In this document: positions 17,081 through 29,577 of the stretch, piece by piece | Position numbering within the stretch: position 1 is the first letter of the stretch | How the letters are laid out: each line of letters opens with the position of its first letter | Origin: CAVZXS01 sp963779325 | GTDB lineage: Bacteria; Bacteroidota; Bacteroidia; Chitinophagales; Chitinophagaceae | Length of the DNA stretch: 64,000 nucleotides | Direction: 5' to 3' | Assembly: GCA_963779325.1 (NCBI GenBank) | Contig: CAVZXS010000002.1 | Location: forward strand, 1 to 64,000 | Notes under the pieces: model-generated | Seen by the model: only the letters and a program-made list of their open reading frames with translations | Told to the model about the DNA's origin: nothing | Databases searched by the model: none | Made by a program: the position numbers and the translations under genes

Positions 17081-18352
17081 ATGAAAAATAAGTTTTTAAT
17101 TCTGTTTCTTTTATTGTCTGCTTCTGCTTTTTCTCAACGGACGCATTTCCTCTATTTACAATCCGATCCGCAGGAGCCATTCTTTGTACGTATGGATGAA
17201 AAAATATTCAGTTCCACAGCTTCTGGGTATGTTATCTTATCCAATCTTACGGACAGTACCTGCAACTTTACCGTCGGGTTTCCGCAAAATAAATTTCCGC
17301 AACAAAAATTTGCCATTACTACTCATAAAAGAGATCACGGGTTTCTTGTAAAAAATTTTGGCGAGAAGGGGTGGGGCCTGTTCAATTTGCAAACATTGGC
17401 AGTACAAATGCCGGCTGATAATGTGGCTGCAAAGAAGGTAGTTGAAGAAGAAAAGGTAAATGACTTTACCGAGTTGCTTTCTAAAGCAACCAATGACTCT
17501 ACCCTTCGGCAAAAAACGATTGTTGAAGAGGCGGTTGTTAAAGTACCGGAAGAGAAAAAACCGGATGCCGTTGTGCTGCAACCGGCAATTAATACAGTTG
17601 CGAAAAACACTGACAGCTTAAATCAGTTGGCCAAACAAAAAGATACTGTTTCAAAACCGGCGGTTACTGTTACACCGCAGCCTGTTGACACACCGGTTAC
17701 CGTCAAAGTGCAGCCCCTTAGCGGCGAATCTGTCATTAGTAAAATTTTCCAGACTGATTCGGGTCAAGCCGCCGAGCTCATATTTACAGATAAGTATCAA
17801 GACGGATCAATAGATACAATCCGCTTACTGATTCCGAATATAAAGACAAAAGAGATAGTAGAAACCAAGACAGACAGTAATAACAAAGAAACAGCTCCGG
17901 TAAAAAAGGATACAATTGCCGATAGCTTAAGTAATAAGACAGATACGCTGAAAAAAGAATCGGTTGCAGAAAACATGAATGTCAAAGCAGATACTGTTCC
18001 TGTTATAAAACCGGAAACTAAAGCGCCGGTTAGTAGCCAACCACCCTCAAGAGCCGCCAATCAGTGTGTATCGAAAGCTACTGAAGCGGACTTCATAAAA
18101 ATCAGAAGGCGTATGGCCGGCGAAACCAATGATGATAATATGATATATGAGGCTAAAAAATATTTTAAAACAAAATGTTTTTCAACCTTACAGGTAAAAG
18201 GCCTCTGTGGTTTGTTTATTTCCGATGCGGGGAAATATAATTTCTTTGATGCAGTGTTTAAATATGTGCATGATATTGAGAACTTCTCCTCGCTGCAATC
18301 AGAGCTGAAAGATGAATACTATATCAAAAGATTCAAAGTAATGTTGGATTGA
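17081..18352 (+). CDS. Secreted DUF4476-domain protein
   Basis: About 423 residues: a signal peptide (MKNKFLILFLLLSASAFSQ), a short beta-rich N-terminal domain to about residue 120, a long low-complexity Lys/Thr/Val/Pro-rich linker (about 125-325), and a C-terminal helical DUF4476 domain (FIKIRRRMAGETNDDNMIYE, AKKYFKTKCFSTLQVKGLCG, FFDAVFKYVHDIENFSSLQ). An ATG 15 bases upstream is possible, but a TATTTTTG box at 17056-17063 would place the transcript start past it. Function is unknown; the linker suggests the two ends act apart in the periplasm. Confidence 0.8.
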   Translation: MKNKFLILFLLLSASAFSQRTHFLYLQSDPQEPFFVRMDEKIFSSTASGYVILSNLTDSTCNFTVGFPQNKFPQQKFAITTHKRDHGFLVKNFGEKGWGLFNLQTLAVQMPADNVAAKKVVEEEKVNDFTELLSKATNDSTLRQKTIVEEAVVKVPEEKKPDAVVLQPAINTVAKNTDSLNQLAKQKDTVSKPAVTVTPQPVDTPVTVKVQPLSGESVISKIFQTDSGQAAELIFTDKYQDGSIDTIRLLIPNIKTKEIVETKTDSNNKETAPVKKDTIADSLSNKTDTLKKESVAENMNVKADTVPVIKPETKAPVSSQPPSRAANQCVSKATEADFIKIRRRMAGETNDDNMIYEAKKYFKTKCFSTLQVKGLCGLFISDAGKYNFFDAVFKYVHDIENFSSLQSELKDEYYIKRFKVMLD

Positions 18353-18379
18353 TAAACGCCGCAACTCCCGCTGTCAAGT

Positions 18380-19108
18380 ATGCACAGGTACTTTTTAGAA
18401 CTCTCATATATGGGCTTCAATTATGCAGGCTTCCAGGTGCAAAAAAATGCCAATACCGTTCAGGCCGAAGTAGAAAAAGCCTTGCAGATTTATTATCGCA
18501 GTCCTTTTGTATTAACCGGTTCTTCAAGGACTGACGCGGGTGTGCATGCCCTGCAAAATTTTTTTCATTTTGACAGTGAACGAAGCATTGCCCCGAAAGA
18601 TATTTATAACCTCAATGCAATACTCCCTCCTGATATTATGATAAAAAAAATTTTCCCGGTAAAGGATAAGGCGCATTGCAGATTTGATGCAGTTGCAAGA
18701 GAATACAGTTATTATATATACACCCGGAAAAACCCTTTTTTACTCAACAGGGCTTATTATTTTCCTTACTCATTAAATACCGAATTAATGCAGGAAGCTG
18801 CGGATACAATAAAAAAATACACCGATTTTACTTCCTTTAGCAAGCGTAACACGCAAGTGAAAACATTTGAGTGCATTATCAGGAACAGTCGTTGGATAAC
18901 GGAAGGCGATTGTTTAGTATATAATGTAGAGGCCAATCGTTTTTTGCGGGGTATGGTTAGGGCATTAACGGCTACCATGCTTAAAATCGGGAGAGGAAAA
19001 CTGTCTGTCACCGATTTCAAACGCATAATAGAAGCCAAAGACTGTACAGCAGCCAGTTTCGCCGTTCCGGCACATGGGTTGTTTCTTCAAAGAGTAAAAT
19101 TCAATTGA
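18380..19108 (+). CDS. truA: tRNA pseudouridine(38-40) synthase TruA
   Basis: 242 residues, normal for TruA, which isomerises uridines 38-40 in the anticodon arm of many tRNAs. The catalytic Asp52 sits in GSSRTDAGVHA. Also typical are YFLELSYMGFNYAGFQVQKN at the start, FDAVAREYSYYI, FTSFSKRNTQVKTFECII and VEANRFLRGMVRALTATMLK. It lies 27 bases after the DUF4476 gene and just before the rRNA operon region, with no terminator visible between. Confidence 0.95.
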   Translation: MHRYFLELSYMGFNYAGFQVQKNANTVQAEVEKALQIYYRSPFVLTGSSRTDAGVHALQNFFHFDSERSIAPKDIYNLNAILPPDIMIKKIFPVKDKAHCRFDAVAREYSYYIYTRKNPFLLNRAYYFPYSLNTELMQEAADTIKKYTDFTSFSKRNTQVKTFECIIRNSRWITEGDCLVYNVEANRFLRGMVRALTATMLKIGRGKLSVTDFKRIIEAKDCTAASFAVPAHGLFLQRVKFN

Positions 19109-19202
19109 ATCGGTAAGAAAAATAAATCAAAAAATAATTTTGGCTGTAACCCTTTACCGCATTGAGTATTGCAGTAGAGCGACGGTAACAAACTAAAAAA
19201 GA

Positions 19203-19233
19203 TTTGGTCGTAAAATTCCTGCCCTTATCTTTG
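19203..19233 (+). promoter_or_regulatory. rRNA operon promoter P1
   Basis: TTTG (19203-19206), a 19-base spacer and TATCTTTG (19226-19233) are an exact Bacteroidota promoter. It is the most distal of three tandem promoters, about 400 bases before 16S. Confidence 0.8.
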
Positions 19234-19319
19234 CAGCCCGCTTTTGAAAAAAAGAGGTTTCAGCTCTTCGAAATTTAATTACAGTGTTAGACAAATGTGA
19301 ACAAAAACGAATATAAAAA

Positions 19320-19350
19320 TTTGTCAGTAAGCTATCACACCGTATCTTTG
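19320..19350 (+). promoter_or_regulatory. rRNA operon promoter P2
   Basis: TTTG (19320-19323), a 19-base spacer and TATCTTTG (19343-19350). A small hairpin CCTCTT-aaaa-AAGAGG-type palindrome (19355-19373) lies at the start of the transcript. Confidence 0.8.
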
Positions 19351-19434
19351 CAATCCTCTTAAAAAAAAGAGGTTAGTTATTTGCAAAACAAATTGAGAAT
19401 CATACAAATATTCTGAAAAAAATAGCAGGAAATA

Positions 19435-19465
19435 TTTGGTGGAAATATACAGGCCCTTACCTTTG
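19435..19465 (+). promoter_or_regulatory. rRNA operon promoter P3
   Basis: TTTG (19435-19438), a 19-base spacer and TACCTTTG (19458-19465). It is the promoter closest to 16S, leaving a leader of about 160 bases before the mature rRNA. Confidence 0.8.
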
Positions 19466-19632
19466 CACTCCCAAATAAAAATGGGTGGCGAAAAAGGCCA
19501 AAAGATCTTTGAAAGTTAGGAAACAACAGCATCTCGATTTCGATCGGGAACAAGGTAAGTCACGCAAAATACATTCGATAAATTGACTAGTTAATTTTTT
19601 GAGATTAACAAAGTCAGTATCAAACTTCATTT

Positions 19633-21163
<1,531 letters not shown>

Positions 21164-21261
21164 TTAGAGCTGTAGCTTACCGCTGTTGTTTCCTTTACTT
21201 TCAATTTTTTAATTTATTAGTTCTTTACTTAATTAGTAACCCGATGTAAATGCGGCTACTC

Positions 21262-21338
21262 AGATCCGTAGCTCAGCCTGGTTAGAGCATCCCGATCAAT
21301 AATCGGGAGGGTCAATGAGTCAAAACTGTCCGGGTCTG
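21262..21338 (+). pseudogene. Degenerate tRNA-Ile copy in the 16S-23S spacer
   Basis: The first 28 bases (acceptor 5' strand and D arm) are identical to the functional tRNA-Ile 96 bases further on, and the 3' acceptor strand CGGGTCT is also kept. The anticodon stem CCCGA/TCGGG could pair, but position 33 is not T, and the T arm (GAGTCAAAACTGTC) lacks the TTC loop and a proper stem. It therefore looks like a decayed duplicate, not a working tRNA. It would still fold at both ends and may affect rRNA processing. Confidence 0.75.
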
Positions 21339-21357
21339 TTGCCTTCCGGGTTTATAT

Positions 21358-21432
21358 AGATCCGTAGCTCAGCCTGGTTAGAGCACTACACTGATAATGT
21401 AGGGGTCACCAGTTCAAATCTGGTCGGGTCTA
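21358..21432 (+). tRNA. tRNA-Ile (GAT anticodon)
   Basis: 75 bases folding into a complete cloverleaf. Acceptor AGATCCG pairs with CGGGTCT, with one G-T pair. The D arm is TAGCTCAGCCTGGTTAGAGC. The anticodon loop CTGATAA gives GAT, and the T loop contains GTTCAAATC. This is the standard spacer tRNA of Bacteroidota rRNA operons; CCA is not encoded. Confidence 0.95.
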
Positions 21433-21512
21433 CTATTAAAATGCCGAAGGCCAAAAGCTGAAAGCCCAACGCTATAGCGTTAAGCATTTCGCAAAATGCG
21501 TTCTGCATAAAT

Positions 21513-21586
21513 GGGGGGTTAGCTCAGTTGGCTAGAGCATCTGCCTTGCACGCAGAGGGTCATCGGTTCGACTCCGATATCCTCCA
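21513..21586 (+). tRNA. tRNA-Ala (TGC anticodon)
   Basis: 74 bases. The acceptor stem GGGGGGT pairs with ATCCTCC through two G-T wobbles. The D arm TTAGCTCAGTTGGCTAGAGC, the anticodon loop with TGC, and the T loop GGTTCGACTCC are all normal. It is the second spacer tRNA of the rRNA operon. Confidence 0.95.
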
Positions 21587-21691
21587 CAACCAAATCTGCC
21601 GTTGGCGGAGTTTTGGAACAGTTCTTAAGATAATCCGATGTTCCGGTTGGCGGAAATTATGGTTCAATTCCATAAACATCCCTATATCCTT

Positions 21692-21709
21692 ACTCCCCTT
21701 TAGGGGATG
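21692..21709. repeat. Short palindromic repeat, copy 1
   Basis: ACTCCCCTTTAGGGGATG forms a five-base-pair hairpin (TCCCC-ttta-GGGGA). The identical 18 bases occur at 29582-29599, which suggests a dispersed small repeat in this genome. Confidence 0.6.
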
Positions 21710-21831
21710 CGGGTTTTAAGTTCTTTGACATATTGGAAAAAAGTTGTTAGACGAAGTATTTTTAAACACATCAGTTGTTTTTTTAGATGACTGATGATAA
21801 GTAGAATGTGAATTCTATTTTTTTAATTTTT

Positions 21832-24629
<2,798 letters not shown>

Positions 24630-24774
24630 TTTTTTTGTTTTCATCCCCTTAAAAGGATGTTACATACTAAAATACTTTTCTAACAGCTTCCAATATGTTA
24701 TTTTATTAAAAATTGCAAATAACAAAAAACAAGTTCCAATCGAGTTCTTGTGATTTGGTTCTTGTGATTTTAAG

Positions 24775-24889
24775 ATATTATGGTGGTTTTTCCGAGGGTG
24801 TTCACCTTTTCCCATACCGAACAGAGTAGTTAAGCCCCTCATGGCCCATGGTACTGCACCACAATGCGGGAGAGTAGGTAGCTGCCATA
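24775..24889 (+). rRNA. rrf: 5S ribosomal RNA
   Basis: About 115 bases with the conserved core CCCATACCGAACAGAGTAGT, TAAGCCCCTCATGGCCCATG, GTACTGC and GGGAGAGTAGGTAGCTGCCA. The ends can pair through TATGGTGG / CTGCCATA. It lies about 145 bases after 23S and is closed by a strong terminator. Confidence 0.92.
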
Positions 24890-24896
24890 TTTATTG

Positions 24897-24925
24897 AACC
24901 CTGACCTTTTGGTCAGGGTTTTTTT
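24897..24925 (+). terminator. rRNA operon terminator
   Basis: A perfect 10-bp stem AACCCTGACC / GGTCAGGGTT with a TTTT loop is followed by a run of seven T's starting inside the stem, directly behind 5S. Confidence 0.92.
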
Positions 24926-24956
24926 GTGTCTATACTTTTCTACTATTAAGTTTTTT

Positions 24957-25050
24957 ATAGGGTGTTCATCTTGTCCTCTAAGAACAGTGTAGTTAATCCG
25001 CCGAGGCGGACCATGGTACTGCACAATCCCCGGAGTACGGTGGGGACTGG
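24957..25050 (+). pseudogene. Degenerate second 5S rRNA copy
   Basis: Behind the terminator, the sequence again follows the 5S order: GGGTGTTCA, a degraded CCGAACAG (AAGAACAG), GTAGTTAA, CCATGGTACTGCAC and a damaged GGGAGAGTAGG block. Many positions and the closing stem have been lost. It looks like a decayed tandem duplicate of 5S that lies outside the transcribed unit. Confidence 0.7.
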
Positions 25051-25378
25051 AGCCCCACAAATTTTCAGCCTGCATTTCGCGTCTTCGGCACGGTTCAACA
25101 TTGCCACTGTCCGACTTTTTGATAAAAATTAAGTAATAGAACTAAAGCTGAAAATTGAACGTCGAACCCGAACCGTAGCTGATGCATACATAACTGATGT
25201 TACATTGTCCGCCCCTGCTTCCGGCAAAGCGGGAGGAGCCTTGCAAATACTTCTATTTCAATAAATCCATAGCACCCCTGAACGGATATGAACGGACGGG
25301 CAGGTATGAACAGCGGTTTCGTTCAATCCTGATAGCTATCGGGGCTTTCATTGTTCGTTCTGCGGACGCAACGAAAGC
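25051..25378. other. Intergenic region behind the rRNA operon
   Basis: No gene is visible. The segment holds a 10-bp inverted repeat AATTTTCAGC (25060-25069) / GCTGAAAATT (25147-25156), and the near-palindrome CCTGATAGCTATCGGG at 25328-25343, a type of motif I associate with Bacteroidota spacers. Confidence 0.5.
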
Positions 25379-25960
25379 TTAGTTATTATAAGCTGTAGTT
25401 TTATTTCGTTGAAGCGTTGCAGTTATGGTCTTAGAAATATTCTGTAACTCATTTAACGATGTCATACTTGTCACTTTATTTACTTTTAAACGTAATATCT
25501 TATTGTCTTCCCTTGAAATAATTATAAGAAAATTTTCGTTATCAGTATGCAAAAATGCTTGGTCTCCTATATTATTTATTTTTTTTAATCCCGGCGTATT
25601 TTCGTTTTGTTTTAAAATGTCCGAATATGTTTTTTCCGAAGAATCCGCATTTTCAAATTCTTCAAGCAGGTAGTATAAATTACCCGTCTTATTGGTTTTA
25701 GAGTCTATGGTATTTGCAGTATATGTGCATCTGAATTTTGTAACGCCATTTTTATTTTCAGAGGAACTTTCCGTCAGTTTTGCAGTTTGTCCTAAAACCT
25801 TTTCAGCGTCTGTCTGAGCAAGGCAAGAGTATGATTTTGCTGTTTCTTTCTCTTGATTTGTCAGGTTAAGGCTTTGTTGAATGTTAACTTTATTAACAGG
25901 TTGATGACAAGCAAAGAATGTCGCTGATACTGTTAGAAGAAAACATGTTATCGTTTTCAT
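25379..25960 (-). CDS. Small lipoprotein of unknown function
   Basis: 193 residues with a lipoprotein signal (MKTITCFLLTVSATFFAC). The mature part contains CLAQTDAEKVLGQTAKLTES, YYLLEEFENADSSEKTYSDI, a GLKKINNIGDQAFLHTDN motif and a C-terminal strand-rich region. The IGDQAFLHTDNENFLI pattern resembles small lipoproteins that test accessibility or binding, but no named family is assigned. It stands alone behind the rRNA operon. Confidence 0.7.
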   Translation of the reverse strand: MKTITCFLLTVSATFFACHQPVNKVNIQQSLNLTNQEKETAKSYSCLAQTDAEKVLGQTAKLTESSSENKNGVTKFRCTYTANTIDSKTNKTGNLYYLLEEFENADSSEKTYSDILKQNENTPGLKKINNIGDQAFLHTDNENFLIIISREDNKILRLKVNKVTSMTSLNELQNISKTITATLQRNKTTAYNN

Positions 25961-26176
25961 ATCGTTTTTGTTTTTATTGTCAGTTTTTTGAGGGTTACTG
26001 TTTTGCCCTTACAGCTAATAGTAGAGCTTTCGATGATGAAGATAAGAACAAAAACTTATCATAGAAGAATTACGTCTGACAGAACCGCTGCAGATACTGT
26101 GGGTTTATTGATGAACGTAGTTGGGGTATGGCTTATTCAAAACAGGCAGGCGGTTTTAGTAGAGTAGAAACAAAGA

Positions 26177-26210
26177 TGGCCTCTTGATTTCTCATCCAAT
26201 CAAAAGGCCA
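26177..26210 (-). terminator. Probable terminator of the BNR-repeat gene
   Basis: TGGCCTCTTGATT (26177-26189) can pair with AATCAAAAGGCCA (26198-26210) with a single wobble. It lies just downstream of the minus-strand gene ending at 26245. The T tract after it is weak (ATCTTTGTTT). Confidence 0.6.
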
Positions 26211-26244
26211 TGTACACTATATACTTATTACTTTACACACTTTC

Positions 26245-28779
26245 CTACTTCTTCCCCGCTTTCTGCACGTCATCTAACTTAGCCACATACAAACTTCTGC
26301 CGTGTGTGCCCAATACAATTTCATTTTCTCTTGTGTGTATGGCTATATCATGCACAGGAACCGATTTTGGTAAACCGCCGTTCCACATCATCCAGCTATT
26401 ACCGCCATCCAAACTTACATACAAGCCGCCATCGGTACCTGCGTATAAAATATTTTCATTTTTCGGGTCTTCACGTATAACATTTATAGGTTCGTTAGGT
26501 AAATTATTAGCAAGGGCTTTCCAGGTAGCTCCGAAATCATTGCTTACATACAGGTACGGAGAAAAATTATCATTACGATAACCGTTCAACGAAACATACA
26601 CCCTGCCTTCTTTGTATTGTGATGCGATAATCCGGCTTGTCCATAAGCCATTGGTGTTAAGACCTGCAGTTGATGTTTTTTTGCCTTTTGCTGTTTGTGG
26701 TTTTTGATTTATCTGTATCCAGTTCACGCCGCCATCTTTTGTTACAAATAAATTACCGTCATCGGTGCCAGCATACAGCAATCCAAACCGCAGCGCAGAT
26801 TCATCCAAGGTAGTTATTGTACCATACGGTACATTGCCCGGTTTTTTGCCGTTGGTTAAATCATTACTGATCACAATCATGGTATCGGCTTTATTTAAAG
26901 AGCGGTGAAATTTATTGCTGCCGAAGTACAGTACATCTTGACTGTGTTTGCTCAATAAAATAGGCGTTTGCCAATTGAAACGATAAGGCAACTCGCCCAG
27001 GCTATGCTGCGGCGTAATGCGTTTCGTTCCTTCTCTTGTTACGCGGTTGGTTCTTGCGTAAGAGCCAAATTGAGAACCGTAATAAGTTGTTGTGTTATCA
27101 CGGCTATCTACCTGTACATACATGCCATCGCCGCCGCCAATGCTTTTTTCAATACCGTCGGATAATCCTAAACCGGAATTGACAAACGGATTACGCGGCA
27201 CCACCGAAGGAGTGTACCATACGCCGTTATCCTGCAATCCGCCGTATACATTATAAGGTTTTGCATTGTCGGCAGTTATAGCATAAAATTGTCCTACGGC
27301 CGGCGTGTTGGCTTTAAACCAATGCTCTCCGTCGTCATAAGTAATATTTACACCGCCATCATTACCGTTTATTAAATGTGAATCTTTTTTTGGATTCACC
27401 CACAGTGCATGATGATCGGCATGTACACTTGGTTTATCCATATTCTTAAATGTTTTACCGCCGTCTGTAGACAATTGCGATGAAAACCCCAATACAAAAA
27501 CTTTATTTTCATTAACAGGCGATACATATATTTTAGAAAAATAATAGCCGTAAGTAAAAAATATCTGTATTTCTTTTTCATTCACTTTTTTCCATGATAC
27601 ACCTGCATCATCACTTCTGTAAACTTCGCAACCAATCGGAGAGCCCTGAAAACCATCATCGGTAAATAAATAATCGTAGACGGTGGTTGGTTTTACTTTA
27701 TCAGCAGCTACCATTTCTTTTACCTGTACAGCAGTATACCTGCGGCTCATACCTGTATTCTTAAAAAATGTATCTAACTTCTTATTATCTAATTTTGCAA
27801 AATCTTCTTTGGTTAAACTTTTAAAATCTTTCAGTTCGTATTTAGCTGTATCTTTTTTAACCGTATCAGGTTTGTTGTTTTGGTTGTCCACTACTGCATA
27901 AACAGTATTGGGTTTTGAAGGGCTTACTGCAATGCCAATTCTTCCCGTACCCTCACCGGTTAAAAACCCTGCACCGGGTTTGGTAAGCAATTGCCAACTA
28001 TTGCCGCCATCCGTACTTTTATAAATACCGCTTGTTTTACCGCCTTCTTCAAAACTCCAGGCTCTTCTTGTCCTGTACCACATAGCAGCATACAATTCGT
28101 TTGCATTGGCGGGATTCATATCCAGATCCACGGCGCCTGTATTATCATCTACATACAAAGTTTGTTTCCATGTCTCGCCGCCATCCGCAGTCTTATACAC
28201 GCCGCGTTCTTTATTGGCGCTGTACAAATGCCCCAGCACTGCTACCCAAGCTGTATTATTGTCCGTTGGGTGCAATTGTATTTTACCAATATGATGCGAT
28301 TCGGGCAAACCCATATACTTCCAGCTTTTTCCGTCATCGGTACTTTTATATACACCTACGCCGGCATAGGAAGAACGACTACTGTTTACCTCACCGGTAC
28401 CAATCCATATTGTTCTGTTTTTCGGCGATGACCAGTTTACGGCGATATCTCCTATAAATAAAACATCGGCGCTGTCGAAAACGGGTTTGAATGATTGCCC
28501 GTTATTTTTTGTATACCATAATCCGCCCGTAGCGTATGCTGCGTAAAATTCCGTAGGGTCTTCGGGGTTCGCATCTACATCTACTACACGGCCGCTCATT
28601 ACAGTAGGGCCTATATTCCTGAATTTTATATTATTTAACACAGATTTTTGTTCCAGCTCCTTTCTTTGCTCAAAACTTTTTAGTCTTTCAGCAGCAGGCG
28701 TTGGGTTTACCTGTGCAAAGGCTAATACAGTGATTAGTAAGGTGGAAAATGTGCAAATGATTTTTGAGAATCGTAACAT
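26245..28779 (-). CDS. Secreted BNR/Asp-box beta-propeller protein (VPS10/sortilin-like)
   Basis: 844 residues with a signal peptide (ICTFSTLLITVLAFAQ). At least nine Asp-box motifs of the form S-x-D-x-G-x-x-W/F run along the chain, for example STDDGKSW, TADGGETW, STDGGNSW, SDDAGVSW, STDGGKTF, TKDGGVNW and SNDFGATW. This predicts two large beta-propellers of the VPS10/photosystem-assembly-factor type often annotated as glycosyl hydrolase. NIGPTVMSGRVVDVDANPED at the N-terminus is typical of the family. No catalytic residues can be assigned; a binding or exported scaffold role is as likely. Members with an extra C-terminal domain are longer than this one. Confidence 0.85.
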   Translation of the reverse strand: MLRFSKIICTFSTLLITVLAFAQVNPTPAAERLKSFEQRKELEQKSVLNNIKFRNIGPTVMSGRVVDVDANPEDPTEFYAAYATGGLWYTKNNGQSFKPVFDSADVLFIGDIAVNWSSPKNRTIWIGTGEVNSSRSSYAGVGVYKSTDDGKSWKYMGLPESHHIGKIQLHPTDNNTAWVAVLGHLYSANKERGVYKTADGGETWKQTLYVDDNTGAVDLDMNPANANELYAAMWYRTRRAWSFEEGGKTSGIYKSTDGGNSWQLLTKPGAGFLTGEGTGRIGIAVSPSKPNTVYAVVDNQNNKPDTVKKDTAKYELKDFKSLTKEDFAKLDNKKLDTFFKNTGMSRRYTAVQVKEMVAADKVKPTTVYDYLFTDDGFQGSPIGCEVYRSDDAGVSWKKVNEKEIQIFFTYGYYFSKIYVSPVNENKVFVLGFSSQLSTDGGKTFKNMDKPSVHADHHALWVNPKKDSHLINGNDGGVNITYDDGEHWFKANTPAVGQFYAITADNAKPYNVYGGLQDNGVWYTPSVVPRNPFVNSGLGLSDGIEKSIGGGDGMYVQVDSRDNTTTYYGSQFGSYARTNRVTREGTKRITPQHSLGELPYRFNWQTPILLSKHSQDVLYFGSNKFHRSLNKADTMIVISNDLTNGKKPGNVPYGTITTLDESALRFGLLYAGTDDGNLFVTKDGGVNWIQINQKPQTAKGKKTSTAGLNTNGLWTSRIIASQYKEGRVYVSLNGYRNDNFSPYLYVSNDFGATWKALANNLPNEPINVIREDPKNENILYAGTDGGLYVSLDGGNSWMMWNGGLPKSVPVHDIAIHTRENEIVLGTHGRSLYVAKLDDVQKAGKK

Positions 28780-28847
28780 AAAAGCAGTTTAATTTCGTTA
28801 ATAAATTGCGGTCTCAGGCAGACGGCCGCTGCTCAAACTTAAATAAT

Positions 28848-29543
28848 ATGCGTATCATTTTTGTTTTTTTATTGTTTTTTTCCGCAGAGGGCTTTGCTCA
28901 ATGCAAGAGTTTTATCATCAGCAAAAGGGGCGATACCCTGAACTGTGTGGATATGAAGGATAAAAAACAGGGTCCATGGCTTATTCGGGAAGAAGCTTTG
29001 CGCGGCGAACCGGGTTTCGAGGAAGAAGGGTATTTTGTCAATAATGTAAAGGATGGTTTGTGGCGTCGATATTCATTACAAGGAGACTTGGTATCAAGGG
29101 AAAATTATAAATGGGGTAATAAACACGGCCAGTGTATTTATTATACGCAAATAGGCGAACTGGTACGCGAAGAATACTGGAGAGCTGTAAACCCCGCCAA
29201 CCCTTATGATACGGTACCTGTATATGATGTAAATGATCCTAATAAAATTATTGAATATGCTATAGTAAAAGTAGAGGGCACTACACTCAAGCATGGTACC
29301 TGGAGATATTACGATGAATATGGACAGGTGTTTAAAAGCGAAGAGTGGTTTTTGGATAAACCAAAAAATGCCGCCGGTGAAGTGGAAGATGAGTTGGCGC
29401 CTATAGATGTATCTACCGGTAAGAAAAAGGATGCAAAACCCGCTGCTGCTGCTAAAAAACCACAGGCCATTTTAGATTATGAAAAGAAAAATGCGGGTAA
29501 GAAAAAAATTAAAGTAAGAGACGGGCAAACAGGTATTAATTAA
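28848..29543 (+). CDS. YwqK-like MORN-variant repeat protein, secreted
   Basis: About 231 residues with a signal peptide (MRIIFVFLLFFSAEGFAQ). An upstream TTG at 28806 is possible but would hide the signal. The body holds repeats of the MORN-like antitoxin-YwqK type: KQGPWLIREEA, KDGLWRRYSLQGDLVSRENY, KHGQCIYYTQIGELVREEYW and KHGTWRYYDEYGQVFKSEEW. The C-terminus is Lys/Ala rich. Despite the family name, export argues against a toxin-antitoxin role; an envelope structural role is more likely. It is divergent from the BNR gene with only 68 bases between starts. Confidence 0.8.
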   Translation: MRIIFVFLLFFSAEGFAQCKSFIISKRGDTLNCVDMKDKKQGPWLIREEALRGEPGFEEEGYFVNNVKDGLWRRYSLQGDLVSRENYKWGNKHGQCIYYTQIGELVREEYWRAVNPANPYDTVPVYDVNDPNKIIEYAIVKVEGTTLKHGTWRYYDEYGQVFKSEEWFLDKPKNAAGEVEDELAPIDVSTGKKKDAKPAAAAKKPQAILDYEKKNAGKKKIKVRDGQTGIN

Positions 29544-29577
29544 AGTATAATATTTTGGTGCAAAATAAAATGACCTT

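Noticed and set aside
25328..25343. Operator-like palindrome CCTGATAGCTATCGGG
   Set aside because: No nearby regulator or promoter; similar palindromes are common in spacers of this phylum as far as I know.
28848..29543. Antitoxin of a toxin-antitoxin pair
   Set aside because: The YwqK-like repeats carry that family name, but this protein has a signal peptide and no toxin gene beside it.
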